This document shows, piece by piece, positions 21,501 to 34,002 of a stretch of 64,000 bases of DNA (the first letter of the stretch is position 1; every line of letters starts with the position of its first letter). The DNA lies in NCBI GenBank assembly GCA_012184525.1, contig WOFQ01000019.1, forward strand, positions 186,001-250,000, in the 5' to 3' direction. The notes below the pieces were generated by a model that saw only the letters and a list, made by a program, of their open reading frames with translations, did no database searches and was not told where the DNA came from. Origin of the DNA: Xenoacremonium recifei. Taxonomy: Eukaryota > Ascomycota > Sordariomycetes > Hypocreales > Nectriaceae. The position numbers and the translations under genes were made by a program.

Positions 21501-24500
21501 CCCCCGCTGGCGAGTGTCACTCCCAGGTCCTGAGTTGTTCGCCGTTGTTAGCTGATTATGTCTGGGCCGGACAAGTCACCGGCGAGGAATGGTCACGATG
21601 ATGCGACAGCCATCCCGGGAGTTTAACGACTCCTCTTCGTACCGAAGCGAAGAGCACCGATCCTCAATATTCCTTTAGTCCTTTGGGATCAAGTTTGAGA
21701 TGACAGTCGAACAGCGCTGCGTCATTTGAGTGTCGAAGCGAAGCTCTCCGTGGGCTGCACAGCCCTTGCACCGCGGACTATTGCCCGATGAATCTATCAA
21801 GGATAGGCGGTCCTGTCCAGCCAGATCGTCTTTGATGAGCCATCGGGAGCCACACTTTGTCTTGGGGCAGGGCAGATGTCTGATGCAACAGTGTCATCTG
21901 GGGCACGGGACGAAACCTCAACACATGGGGGGCTAATGACTTTGGCAATTCACGCCTCAATCATCACCGCACACAAGGTTCTCGAGGATGCGTGCAATCA
22001 GACTAGCATGGGCCCCTAGCCACGCACGACCTTCTCCCGCTTTGGTGTCTGGACGTCATGACGGTCATCCTCGACACCCCAGCCTCATCCATGTCCCTGT
22101 CCAAGAGGCAGATGACATTTATGCGCCCGTATGTGGCTAGGTGCGTTGATATCACATCCCACCAGGTATCGCAGCTAGTTGCGAATCGCCATTTTACCGT
22201 CGCCCGCTGTCCAGACGCCAAAAATCTCCGCGGCCGTGCGTTTACGCTCCGTCTCCAGCTTTGTCCCTGCGCCGTCGTGCTAAAGCCGGACCGTTCGACC
22301 CTACGGAGAGCAGTTGCCGCTCATCCATGGCCCTAATAATAATCGTCGCCAACGTCTAGCCTTGCAAATCGTGGAGGACACAACGGCCGCCGGCGTGCAC
22401 GCTATTAATTGTACATCTGCGACGAACCCTCCTCTGTCCCCGTTGCAATGATCGTCCTCCCAGGAACTAGGATGGTGACATGCCGTCTCCCTTTCTAATC
22501 TCAATGCTTCGGTATCTGCTCCGCCGAGACAGAATGTATCGTCTCGGGGTCAGACCTCAAACTTGTCCGGGTGTCAAAGGAGTCAATCTTCGGGTCACTA
22601 CGGTGTCTGACCCAATGCCTTACAGCTTAGTTCCGGTTCTCTCTTCCCTCTGCGGCCACAATGTGAACGACAATGTCCTAAGGATTCGATGATCGTCCAG
22701 TTAGGCACGTCTCTTCATCTCGATGATCCGCCAACGGCTAGCACTAGGGCCTAGATGCTAGCCCGCTGTCTCGTCCCGTTCGCTGGCCAGGCGCCGCCGT
22801 TCTGATGGCTAAATCTTCCGAACCGGGGGTCAGGCTCACACGCTGTCCTATGCTTCAACCTCATAGCCCCAAATCAGGGACTATAATTGCTCAACTCCAT
22901 GCACCGATCCTTGACCGCCAGCTGATTTTCAGGTGAGGGAGGGTCGGGAAAATGGGCGGGTCTACCGCAGCCCGCGAGTAGACAGAGGACGAACGGATCA
23001 GAGACTGGGAACTCCACGAAAAAGGCGGCCCCAACTTTGATGGCCCGTCTCCCTGCGAATCGCCTTCTGCATTGAAGATGGTAAGCTGTCTATCTCAGAC
23101 ATTGCCTTATTCGGAACGGCTTTCGAGGAAGTTTCCAAGCGTGGAACGAGAGCAACTTTATTTACCATTACGGAGTCCCCTCGCCACAAATTACGGAACA
23201 ATCGTCGAACAAAATAAGCCGCGCTGAGCTCGGGAGTCTAGATAGTGACCCTAACCGACAGTACCCAGACTTTCTCCCCTTACCCATCCCCACGTCAGAA
23301 AGCTCGACGCCGACGAGCCCTAAATTAATGAAAGGTTATCGTCTCACGGACAATCAAAACACCTTGCGTCTGCGATTTGCGCGCTAATCTGGTCTTGGAG
23401 GGCCTAATGCGCCTTCTTTCACCCCGTTGTCGATCTCTCCGACTTACATGCAGACGTCGCGTCTCAATAATGTCGTGACCAGCCGCGATGCCTCGGTTGA
23501 CACCAACAATGTCTTCAGCCCCGATATGACTACCCGGTTTCGACGTCCGTTGCTTCCTCAGACAAGCCAATGGAAGGGCAAAGCTCGACTAGTGGACGAC
23601 TCAGACGAGCAAGCCTCCACGCTTTCTAGATGTACGGACTCCGTACGACAAGTCAAGCCCCAGTCTATCCCGCCGTCAAGTCCTCCTCACCTGAGACACT
23701 GTTCGATTACTGGTTAAGTTTCATTCGACAAGCGGGCGATAGACATGGTTAGCCCTTTTTTTCGTCTGTTTTTCATCCTTGTTGGCTTTTTCCTCAAACT
23801 CGGAGTCCAAAACATATAGGACCCCTGTCCAGCTGTCCCCAACAGCCTGCACGGTTCAGAGCATGATCTGGGGATCCGTGCATTTTGATGTATCGACTCC
23901 GTACGGAGCACCGGATACTGACCGTTCGATTGAACGACGCTGATACTCCATGCGCATCGACGTATCAACAATTCTGCTGCGTTTTCGTTCTCAAGGCTGA
24001 TCTCTCGTAAACTGGATGCAAGGAATGAGACTTCGCGACGAGAATATCCAGAGCGCTGTATCCCAACACGCATCATGACGCTCACAGATCTTTTTGAATA
24101 TACCCCTTACTGAGACGCCACTAAGCAAGCAACAAAGGTTAGCACGGTGGGCTGGACGGAGGCTACAGAATCAGACTCCTGGTGCTACGAGTGGTATACG
24201 GAATACCGTGTTTGGAAATGTGTTCTCTTCCAAGCGAGCTTCTCCGCGGTCCAGACCTCTAACATGTCACCGACATTTCATGACTTTAGAGTCTAGGTCA
24301 AGTGGACTCGGCCCAGAACTGACTCGACGACTAACGTAGCCCGTGGTGGCTGATATAGTTCATCAAGCCACGACCCCTCAGCCGCGTCATAAGGGTTAGG
24401 ACAGACAGCTCCTTAAGCCAGTGATCAGGTATTGACCGCAGCCTTGACTGATTTCTTAGCCCTTACTGTTTTCCGAACGAGCCTCCCAACCTATGTACGG

Positions 24501-25700
24501 GATCCAAAAGGGCCAACTAACGTCATTCGATCTGGCAGTTAGCATGAAAAAGCTCCGAAAGCTTCAGGCCCGCACATCCACTACGCAGCGCCCAAGCTCC
24601 TGAGAGCAGATTTTGCTACACCAAAGACTACAATATTGTGTGTTCAGGAATTTTTTTTTGGCTCTTGAATTTGAAAATTCTTTCTCGTGTGTCAAGTGTG
24701 GTTTGAAGCTTTTGTTGCTGCTGTAAGTCCCTAGATGTGATACATTCATGTTCTTGAATCTATGGTTTTGTAGTGATTTAGTATAGGCACACGGGCTCTC
24801 GCTCCTTAATCCGATTGTTACTGATCACCTTCGCATTGGTGTCTGAAATTGTATTGAAGTATTCAGCAAAAATCGCTGATGTTGCTTTCCAGCAATTCGA
24901 TGCCCGCATCGACTCTCCTCTCAACAGAAACGCCTAGGACTGAAAATTAACAGACCGATGGCTGATGAACGTCGACAACCTTGCGCTGATCGGGATGAAA
25001 TCTAGATTAGAAGCTTCCGAGAGGCTCGTTGGATAAAAAAGTACCCGAGTTTCAAGTGCCCGAATTCGGGAAGAATGTCACTGGAGAAGCCACTGTCCTC
25101 ATCGGGTAAACTCAATTCACCATGGGCCTCGGACAATACCTGAAGTTTCGTATACAAAATGTCCGACTGCTTATTCCATCGATGCGAGATTGCAAGGTAT
25201 CAGATTTGAGGAAGATCTGCCGGACCCCTGAAAACCAACAGCTTTTTCGTAAAGCTTCGCTTGCAGAAGAAAAGTCGTAGATATACCCCTCTGGATTGTC
25301 CATTACAGAGCCGGTATTTGACCTGACAGGAACTTAAATGACGATGAAGGGGTGCTGATATATGAAGTATACAATACATGAACCGATCCAATTTCTCGTG
25401 ATTGCCATACGTCTCCGCGGACTGATACGCATCTCAACCAACGCCAACGGTACTTCGTCGGGACACCTCAGCAGTGCTGCATGATCGGCTGAGCTAAAAA
25501 GTAGGTAGAGATGGTTTATTTTCAAGCATCCGAGCCGACAAACCTATCTCGGGCAAGGCGAAGTCTTCTCTTGCTCGTACCGTCTAATACGGCAAAGAGC
25601 TTGATGTAAGGCAAGGCAGGTGCTCAGCCATGCTGCTTCCTGCCCTCGCATGATTCTAAGCTAGCTTGCACCTTCCCACGTACCAGCTTTCCCGACGGGG
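21501..25700. other. Non-coding stretch, no gene seen
   Basis: More balanced in base composition than its neighbours and AT-richer at about 24600-25500. All frames are short (below about 125 codons) and without motifs. A perfect 12-bp palindrome CTCCGTACGGAG lies at 23897-23908. It could contain decayed mobile DNA, but I see no terminal repeats or polymerase/transposase motifs. Confidence 0.4.
23897..23908. repeat. 12-bp perfect palindrome CTCCGTACGGAG
   Basis: Self-complementary dodecamer in the gene-poor interval; the half-site CTCCGTA/TACGGAG occurs repeatedly nearby (about 18882, 20036, 20212, 22302, 23171, 23636). Seen directly; no function is assigned. Confidence 0.6.
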
Positions 25701-26572
25701 CAGGTGGGGTCGGTCCACTGGGCAGGTAAGACCTGCCTTACCTTCCTGACCTTAGGCAGTCGGCTCGAGGGCGAAGCGGGTTTTCCCAACGTCGAGGCGG
25801 AATCCCAGATCGCGAGCTTCTAACCAGCTTCAGCCTCTGACGGCCGTTAAGCGACACGCCAAGTGACATCTGATCGACAATGCCAAGCTGTCGGCCAGCA
25901 AAAGGGCGAAAGGGGCCAGCTGGCGAGGGCCTCATCCGGCCGGTTGTCGCGTCTCACCGCGGACGCCTTGCCAGGAATCGACACCGGACCGACAAGACCA
26001 GCAGATGCCGGACGATTTAGGTGAGGCTTGCCGCGCAAAAAGCACCGTGACGGACTCACCGACGGCAAGAGAACCGCGGTTCTCGAGCCGATGGGGGTCG
26101 GCGTCTGGATCACTGACTTCCGGGCTTCAGGCCATTTGCCGCGGCGGAGAAGCTCGCGATATGGAACGCCGACAGACCAAGAGGTGCTCGGCAAGCATAG
26201 CATCCAATCCACCCCGGGCTCTCATACGCATTCCGGCCTCCATGCCTGGCCTGGCCGCTCATCTACTCTACTCTTCGTCCGGACCTCGTCCAGTCCAGGC
26301 ACCGACTCCGGCACAAGCCACAGATGAACCTGTCTGCCGACGAGCGATGTAACTGCGCAACGCAGCTTATACAGATGCTGCGACGCCGTGGCTTCCCCCA
26401 GGCCAGACCATGCCCACGGCAATTCCTCTTGAATCCAATGCGGCCCATGACTATCCACATCCGCATCCACGACCCGGGCAGACGACAGCCGCTAGCGACG
26501 AGCGTCAACCGCCGGAGAAATTTCCGTCCAACTCAGTTCGTGGAGCTAGGGGCCAAGAAGACAAGCCCGAGC

Positions 26573-26592
26573 CCTCCCCTCCCCTCCCCTCC
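26573..26592. repeat. (CTCCC)4 microsatellite
   Basis: Four pentamer copies of CTCCC in a pyrimidine-rich block. Confidence 0.75.
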
Positions 26593-29500
26593 ATCTATGT
26601 CTCTCAGCAACGGTCGACGGCGGGCTGTGCCGCGACAACAGAGTTCAGACGAAGTGGTTCCCCTCCTTCAGGCCTGGCCCGGCACTCGCTCTCCCATTGG
26701 CCTCCCAGGGTCCGCGGTGGTCAGAGCCCGGTCTGCTCGAACAGCTATCCAAGAGTTGCAGGGACCATGGCTTCACGCGCGAGGGATATTCAGGGTTCCT
26801 CCCTGGCTCGCCCGCCTGGTCTGGAGCGGCGATGCAACCTCCGGGGGGGAGGACACATGGCAGTGGGCCAGGAGCCCGCCTCTCCACACGCAAGTCGACA
26901 TCATCGTCAGAGAAGTTAGAACCCCCTTCATGGTCCCTGCCCTGCCCTGTCCCAACAGTCTCGGCACAGAAAGACGGTCAGACCAGGCCTCGGTTCATCC
27001 ACGGTTTTGCTGGACTGGGTTAGGGAGAGAACATCAAACCCGCCATGTCCTGCCAGTTCGCTGCAACTAGGAGCGTATCTGGGCCTCCAAAGGTGGGCAC
27101 GGAGCGTCTCGTCTCAAGCAATGCCGTCAGACCTCATGGAGTCGAAACCCCAGTTCAGCAGATGAGACCTCAGTTGCGGCGGTGGCGAATAATTTACACG
27201 GTTCCGAGCACACGCCCGCAATGCTGCGTCCCAGTCGAGCGTTCCTGGCGGGGTCTTGTAGCCGACCTTTGGTTGACACTGAGACAAGAGGCTGTTGTGT
27301 CTATCGTACGAGCGTTGGGCTGCCAGCGCATCATGTCTCTGTTGGCACTGACTCGACACTGTTCGCTTTCGGTATCGAGGGAGGCAGGCCATCTATAATC
27401 GCCCAGCATCGACCGAGCTCACCGTTGCGCACGATCCAATTTCCTTCCAATGCGCAATGCTTAGTAGCTGAGAGATGGGCGGCGGGGTCTGTTGGTTCGA
27501 AATTTGACACACTCGGCCGAGTGTGAGTGGTAAGGACGGAGCAACCTTGCAAACCAGGAACAGAGAGTCATCCTCCCTCGCATCTGGGGGTCCTTTCTTG
27601 TTTTCATCTTACAGGACATTGGTCAAACACGCTAATATGTGAAAGCGGTGGTTCGTCTCACTGGGCTAACCTTCGAACCACACCATGTACCGGCTTCAAA
27701 TTCGACATTCATCGACATGCCTGCAAAAGCAACGTCGGCAAAGAATGGATCACCAGCCAACTTTGCAACACAACCCATCTTTGAAAGGGGAGAACCTGAA
27801 GCTGCGTTTGCTACAAGCTCTCGGCCCGTGACGCGGACTTCCCTGTCACGGCACCTAACGTCCTGCATTTCCGATACAATCCTGTGCCTATCCGGGTCAG
27901 ACTCGACTATTGGCGAGCTAGGGAAATTTCCGTCTGACATGGGTACGGGGTCCAAACCTTGAAAAATATGATATGATATGACGATGAATTTGGCGATTCG
28001 AAATGGGCATTTGGGGGCAATGGCTGTCTAAGGCAAGGGAAAAGTCCCACCGCCGCCGTCCTAGCTCAGGGCGTTTGCGACCAACGCAACACTCCATACG
28101 TCACCCGAGCCGATTTAGTCGAGATACAGTTGGGTCGCAGAGGCTGTTATCATCGACCGACAGCACGGGATCTCCGCACCACCGCTGTCTGGATGATGTT
28201 CTCGGCCCCAGCGGGCGGGCCATGCAGAGAGAGCTCCCCGACTCCGATCATTGCTCTCTCAATCTCTCTATTTTTGTCTCTCAACACGAGGTACTGGTCC
28301 AACGACGGGAGGATAGTGAGGCACGGACTCATCTCACTTTCAGTCCGGGAGGATCAATGGTCTCCGAGCACCACGGACCTCATTGTGATCCTGCGGACGC
28401 CGTTCTGCACGCGATCATATCCAGGCGTCATCTCCCTCAGATTCATGCGCCAGGCCCTCGCACGCCCTCTCTCGACGGTGCACCACCCCTCCATCACAGC
28501 CCCCTGTCCCCCACCACGCCAGCCAGACGGAGAATTTCTGGCAGTCATCCCTTGTTGAGGTGGAGGGTGGTCATCGCTCTCATTTTAATATTTACAAGAC
28601 CAGACGACTTTGTTAATTCTCCGGGGGACAAGGACAAGACTCACGCAGCCGGCAAGGATCGTCAAGTCAAGTACGAAGTACCGCTACCCACGCTCGCTCG
28701 TCCAAAAGTCATACATCCAGGAGGCGGCTCCTGTGACGGCAGCCAAGTCCCGAGACCAGCTGCGGACCTTTTTGACCGGGTCCATCAGCCTTGACGGACG
28801 GCTTGGTTTCCCGGCTACGGAGTTCACACGTAGGTATCGTCTTGATGCCAAGGTGGCTCGCGATGCGCGGAAGGCGGAAGATGGTACGCTCCGAGACATG
28901 TGCGAGGGTATCGGAGGCGACCACGGTCCCGGTCGTCTGGGACGCGCCCGTGTGATTGCAGATCCAGCCTGGCACAGGCACAGGCGTCAGAGGAGCGTTG
29001 CATTCTGTGTTGCGCGACGGGCGAGCGGTTAGGGAGCTGGAGCCCGCACCAGGCCTGGCGTGTCGTCACACACTTCCAAGTCCAAGCAAGGAGCCCCCCC
29101 TGTTCCGTCTGGCCATTATTCGCAAGGGATGAAGATGCGACGAACATGCCCAGCACGCCGCGCGCACCGTTGATGGCACGCATGCGTTGCCTCTAGCCTC
29201 GCGGGTGCGTAGTTCATGGAGACTAATAGCAGACTGTCCTTGTCCGTAATATAGGCAGGGCCATATGCAATCACTCGCATACGCATCTCATTTCGATGCC
29301 CGTGCGCCAGAGCCGTTGCGATACATGTCACATCACCACCCACACCAAGACCTGGGGTTTTTATTCTACGACATCTCGCTTCGACCGGACGCTGCCCAGC
29401 CGAGACGGAAGCGAGGGCGGGCGAGCGTGGGAGGTTGGGTTGGTCAGGCAGGGTCTGTTCGCGCCCTCTCGCAGAGCAAGCCTCGAACCTCTGACCTTGC

Positions 29501-30735
29501 CAGCATCCCACGAGATCGAGAACCAGGACAGACCGGGGGGTTCTCTCTTTCATTTCACCTCAATACGACCTACGCCAGGGAGTCTCCGCCTGCACATGGC
29601 CATGGGTCCCTCCCGGCAGGCAGTTGTCTGTCACTCACGATGCGCTTAGGGCTGCAAGTTGCGGCCTCACTGGCACGGTTAATCGTCCATCGTCGCAATT
29701 CCCGGGCCCGCCCATGATGCTTCTCTCTTGATCATCCATCCTCACCAGCCGATGTGTGCGGCCTCCCCCTCCCCTCCCGCGTACGAATCACAGAGCACCG
29801 TCTCTGTCCTCCAACACGCGTCGCCCAGCTTCCAAGGCCATCCAGCCTCGACGACATCCCGCCCCGTCGTCGCCATTCGTTCCCTTGTCCCCAGCCGCTG
29901 CACGTCAAATCGGATCCGGCATGCTCGAAATCCCACCTTGTACAAGATCGACATTAGCTGACAACTCCCATGCCCCCCCGGTCCCCGTCTCGCGCTCTTC
30001 AGCTCTGGCCCCGCGCTCTCGCCTGTCCCTGCAGCTGCCCGAGCACCCCGAAGCCAAAAAATGCGAAGAAAGGTGCGGCCGTAGGTCCCATTCGGCGGCA
30101 CCGATAGCCTGCATCACGAAGTGGGATGTTGGACCAACGGGCTGTTGGCCATTGCAAACTATCCTGAGATTATTGCCACCGGAACCAAGAATATCGTAGA
30201 CAATGCGTCCCGAAGGGGCACGGGACGGTAAATCCTGCGCGGCACGGAACGGCTCACTTGGACAATGCTTTTTGCGCGTGACGTTTGGTTACTTGTACAT
30301 GCACCGCCGGCCGGTTAACCCGCTTAAGACGGGACGGCGATATCTCTGGCGGCAATTCACGGAATACCTATGATGTTTGAATGTACCTAGGCCTTTCAAA
30401 TGTACAATGCTATTTGAATGTCCTAATGCGTTTTGATATGTACCTATGTCGTTCGAGTCAAAAACTCATGTAGCTGTACAGTACATACACACTTGCTTTC
30501 CAAACCGCTATGCGCTGCGCAAAGAAACAACTCCAGGGTAAGTCAAATCAAGACGCCCGCGAAATACTCCCGTAAATGCACACCTCTCTGCATGCAAAAC
30601 CCCCCGTCACAGAGCCTCACACTGCCAACGCCCCTCCCGAACTCAGACATTGCGAGACCGGGACACGTACGAACGTCAAAGAAGAAAGCAGGCGCGTGCA
30701 ACCGGTGCGCATCCTCGCTTCCGCCGGGCGGGGGC

Positions 30736-30760
30736 AGCACAGCACAGCACAGCACAGCAC
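30736..30760. repeat. (AGCAC)5 microsatellite
   Basis: Five perfect AGCAC copies followed by one degenerate GGCAC copy, 3' of the Lon gene. Confidence 0.85.
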
Positions 30761-31005
30761 GGCACAGAGATCGGCGGGCCCCTTGACGCTGTGTCGTTGT
30801 CGAGCAGCGAGATACAAGCGACTGGAGGGGGAAGGGGAGGGGAGGAGACGCCGCGGGGGACAGAACAACGTGGCACGGGTAGCTGCGTTGCGTCGCGAGG
30901 CGGGCTGGAACGGGGGCGGTGTTGCGAGCGAGACAATTTCAAACGCGGCGGAAGCGAGTGGGTGGTAGTTCTCATTCTCGGTGAAAGGGGGGCACGGCAT
31001 CGGGC

Positions 31006-34002
31006 TCACAGCCGGCTCTCGATGCCTCTGTAGTTGGTGTCGTCGGCCCAGTGCGAGTCAGGCCAGACGAGGCGGATGGCTTCCCAGATGTGGCTGTTGA
31101 GACACGCGTTAGTGAACAGAGCGCTGTGAGACAAGATTGCAGGGGAACTGACTTGACGTGGAGGATCTCGAGGCCGTCTTTGACCTCCTGGGGCAGATCG
31201 CGGACGTCTTTGCGGTTCTGGGCGGGCAGTAGCACCGTCTTAACGCCCGCTCGGAGCGCGCCGATGAGTTTCTCCTTGATACCTCCGACGGCAGTGACTC
31301 GGCCGCGGAGAGAAATCTCACCCTGTGCGAGGGAGGGGTGATGTTAGCACTTCGGAAACTCCTTCCGGGAGTGATTCAGGGGAGGGGAGGGGAGGGGAGA
31401 ACGTACTGTCATGGCCATCGTAGGCGGCACGGGTTTGCCGGAGAATAGAGAGATGAGAGCAATGGCCTGGCCGATGCCACTGCTAGGACCGTCCTTGGGG
31501 ATGGCACCTGAGGGACAGTGGACGTGGATGCTGCGTTCCTTCATGATGTCGGTGGTGGGCTCAGGGGTAAGGCCGAGTTCAAAGGCATGGGCCTTGACCC
31601 AAGTGAGAGCGACCTCAACGCTCTCCTTTAAGACGTCACCCAGCTTGCCAGTGAGCTGGACACGACCATTGCCAGGCATGTCGGCAACTTCGATGAAGAG
31701 AATGCTGCCATTGCCGCCTGAGCTATAGGCCACAAGTCCCGTGACGATGCCAGGGCGGCTCGTCTTCTCGGCAATCTCCTCTTCGAACTTCTCGATGCCG
31801 AGGATGTCCTCGATGTCGTCGACGGTCAGCTCCGGGCGATACGTATCAATGTGACCGGCATCCTTGGCCTCGGCGAACTCGACTGCCTTGGCACGACACA
31901 CGGAGCCAATCTCGCGCTCCAGGTTGCGGACTCCTGACTCTCGAGTGTACGACTCGATAATCTTGGACACGACATCTTGCTTGAAGGCGACCTGGCTCTC
32001 GGCAAGCCCATTGACACGGATCTGCTTGGGGATCAGATGTTGCATGGCGATGTGGCGCTTCTCGAGAGTTGTATAGCCAGGAATGTAGATGGTCTCCATA
32101 CGATCCAGGAGAGGGGGAGGGATGGTGTCGAGGCTGTTGGCCGTGGCGATGAAGAGGATCTTGGAGAGGTCGATAGGCATGCCCACGTAGTGATCCTGGA
32201 ATGCATGATTCTGCTCTGGATCCAACACTTCAAGCATGGCCGCAGACGGGTCGCCGTGAACGCTGGCTTGGCCGATCTTGTCGATCTCGTCCAGGAGGAA
32301 GACCGGGTTCGCGACACCAACCTTTCGCAGCCCCTGAACGATGAGGCCAGGCATGGCTGCCACGTAGGTCCTCCTGTGTCCACGAATCTCCGCCTCATCT
32401 CGGACGCCGCCGAGGGAGATGCGGTGGAACTTGCGACCAAGTGCCGTCGCCACTGATCTCGCTAGGCTAGTCTTGCCAACGCCCGGAGGTCCCGCGAGGA
32501 GCATGATGGGAGACTTGTCCACCATGCGTTGCGACTTGAGGATCTGGAGTTTCGCGACCTCGGGCTTGGCGGCCTCCTCAGCGCCCTCGTTCTCCTCCTT
32601 GCTCTCCTCTTCGTGCGCAGCCTCTGCCTTGGCCTCCTCCTCGGCCTTCTTGATCTTGTCGTCGACATCATCGTTGATTGATTGCTTCAGCCGCAAGACG
32701 GCCAAGTACTCGATGAGCCGCTTCTTGACCTTGTCCAGACCGTAATGATCATCGTCGAGCTGCTGCCGCGCCTTATGAAGCGTTTCCGGCCCAAGTCGAT
32801 CATCCGTGACCGTTGACCAGGGAATCTCAGCGAGCGTCTCGAGCCAATTCCTCGTCACTTGATACTCCTGGTTCATGGGCATCATCTTCTGCAAACGGCG
32901 AAACTCTCGATCCACCATCTTGGCGGATTCGGCCGGCAGTTTGGCGCTGTACAGCTTGCGCTTCAAGTCCTCCAGCTCGTTGGCTTCCTGGTCTTCCCCC
33001 TGTTCGTTACCACCACCAGGCGGGAACTGTCCGCTGGGCGGGACGAATGCCATGCCTGGCATCTGAGGCATGATATTGACTTTCCCGCTCTGGTTCTCCT
33101 TCAAACGGTCGAGAATCTGAATAGGCATAGAGGTGAAAGTGGTGATCTTGAAATTGTTCTTGATGCCTCCGACCTGTCGTTCCAACAACTCGATAACCTT
33201 AGTCAGGCGGACTTTGATGTCCAAGGCGGCTAGAACTTCAAGTTTCTCTTCGTGCGAGGTCTCGACGAGGTTCGCCATAAAGTCTGCCAAAAGTCCAGCC
33301 TCCTTGATATCTCTCCGCATGATCAGGGTATCTAAGCGCTTGGTGATGATCGGGGAGAGAGCGGGGCTACCTCTCGTTCGGGGAAGGAGAGACGAGATGC
33401 GAAGTATCGTGACGAGTTCTCGGGACCTCGTCTTGAGTAGGGCGAAGAGATCTTGGAGCTGCTTGTCAGGTGGCGCATTGGCTATCACGGTCAGTCTCCG
33501 TCCTAGCTTTCAATCTCGAACTAACGAGCCTACCTTCATCAGCAAAGTATGTGACCTTGCCCTCAAAGAACGGGCGCTCCCGCGTGATGTTCTCGACCCG
33601 CACCCTCGAGATGCCCTCTACGCGTAAGGCAAACTCGCCAGTCCCCCTGCCATCGATGCCGATGATCTTGGCTGACACGCCGAAGTTGTAGAGGTCATCC
33701 TTCTTGGCGGTCCCTGGGTTGATATCCTCGATGGTCGAATGATCAATCTCCTCGGCATCCTCGATGAGCAGCTGGCCGTTGGGCCCAACAAGGGGAGATG
33801 CCACAGGGACGCAGGCAATAGGGACTCCGTCTATGCGGCCATCGGGGCCTTTGGTCGCGGCGCGTTCGTAGACGTGGGCGAGTAGAGCTGGAATATCGGG
33901 GCGACTCGATGTCACGGGGATGCGCTGCACAAGTCCGGGCAATAAGATGGTGCCTCGTGCGAGAGGTATCAGGGGAAGAGTCGCGGTCTGTTGGCGACCC
34001 AT
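31006..34002 (-). CDS. Peroxisomal Lon protease
   Basis: 933-residue ATP-dependent Lon (LonP2-type) protease. Exons 34002-33534, 33481-31407, 31322-31153 and 31093-31006; introns of 52, 84 and 59 nt. Domains in order: Lon N-terminal substrate-binding domain (about 10-300), AAA+ ATPase with Walker A GPPGVGKTS (about 488-496) and Walker B VFLLDEIDK, and the proteolytic domain with Ser823 in KDGPSSG and Lys866 in GGIKEK, 43 residues apart as in bacterial Lon. The protein ends Ser-Arg-Leu, a type-1 peroxisomal targeting signal, and has no mitochondrial presequence, so it should degrade unassembled or oxidised matrix proteins inside peroxisomes. An acidic Glu/Ala-rich insert (about 440-475) precedes Walker A. 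Its promoter is shared divergently with the RPA2 gene. Confidence 0.95.
31379..31397 (+). repeat. G-quadruplex-type tract in a Lon intron
   Basis: GGGGAGGGGAGGGGAGGGG, four G4 runs with single-base loops, on the strand opposite the Lon transcript. It lies inside the intron at 31323-31406, a few bases after the donor, so the pre-mRNA carries the C-rich complement. Confidence 0.8.

Larger units (their letters stand above)
25701..31005. other. Non-coding stretch downstream of the Lon gene
   Basis: About 5.3 kb with GC-rich blocks. The longest frames (26324-27070 and 28003-28794, both plus) are Arg/Pro/Ser/His-rich with several other frames also open, the signature of GC-rich non-coding DNA. It contains a CTCCC run at 26573-26592 and an AGCAC run at 30736-30760. 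No gene is supported. Confidence 0.4.

Noticed and set aside
21501..25700. Possible decayed transposon
   Set aside because: No terminal repeats, target duplications or polymerase/transposase motifs could be seen; composition alone is not evidence.
26324..27070. 248-codon plus-strand frame overlapping a 169-codon frame
   Set aside because: Two to three frames are open at once and none resembles a protein family; spans a CTCCC repeat.
28003..28794. 263-codon plus-strand open frame
   Set aside because: Arg/Pro/Ser/His-rich translation, no domain or conserved-looking block, and overlapping long frames in other registers: typical of GC-rich non-coding DNA.
29440..29540. tRNA-like T-loop GGTTCGAGGC on the minus strand
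   Set aside because: No matching acceptor stem, D-arm or anticodon arm could be folded around it.
31411..33233. Long plus-strand frames opposite the Lon gene
   Set aside because: Mirror frames of GC-rich codon usage in a strongly conserved minus-strand gene.
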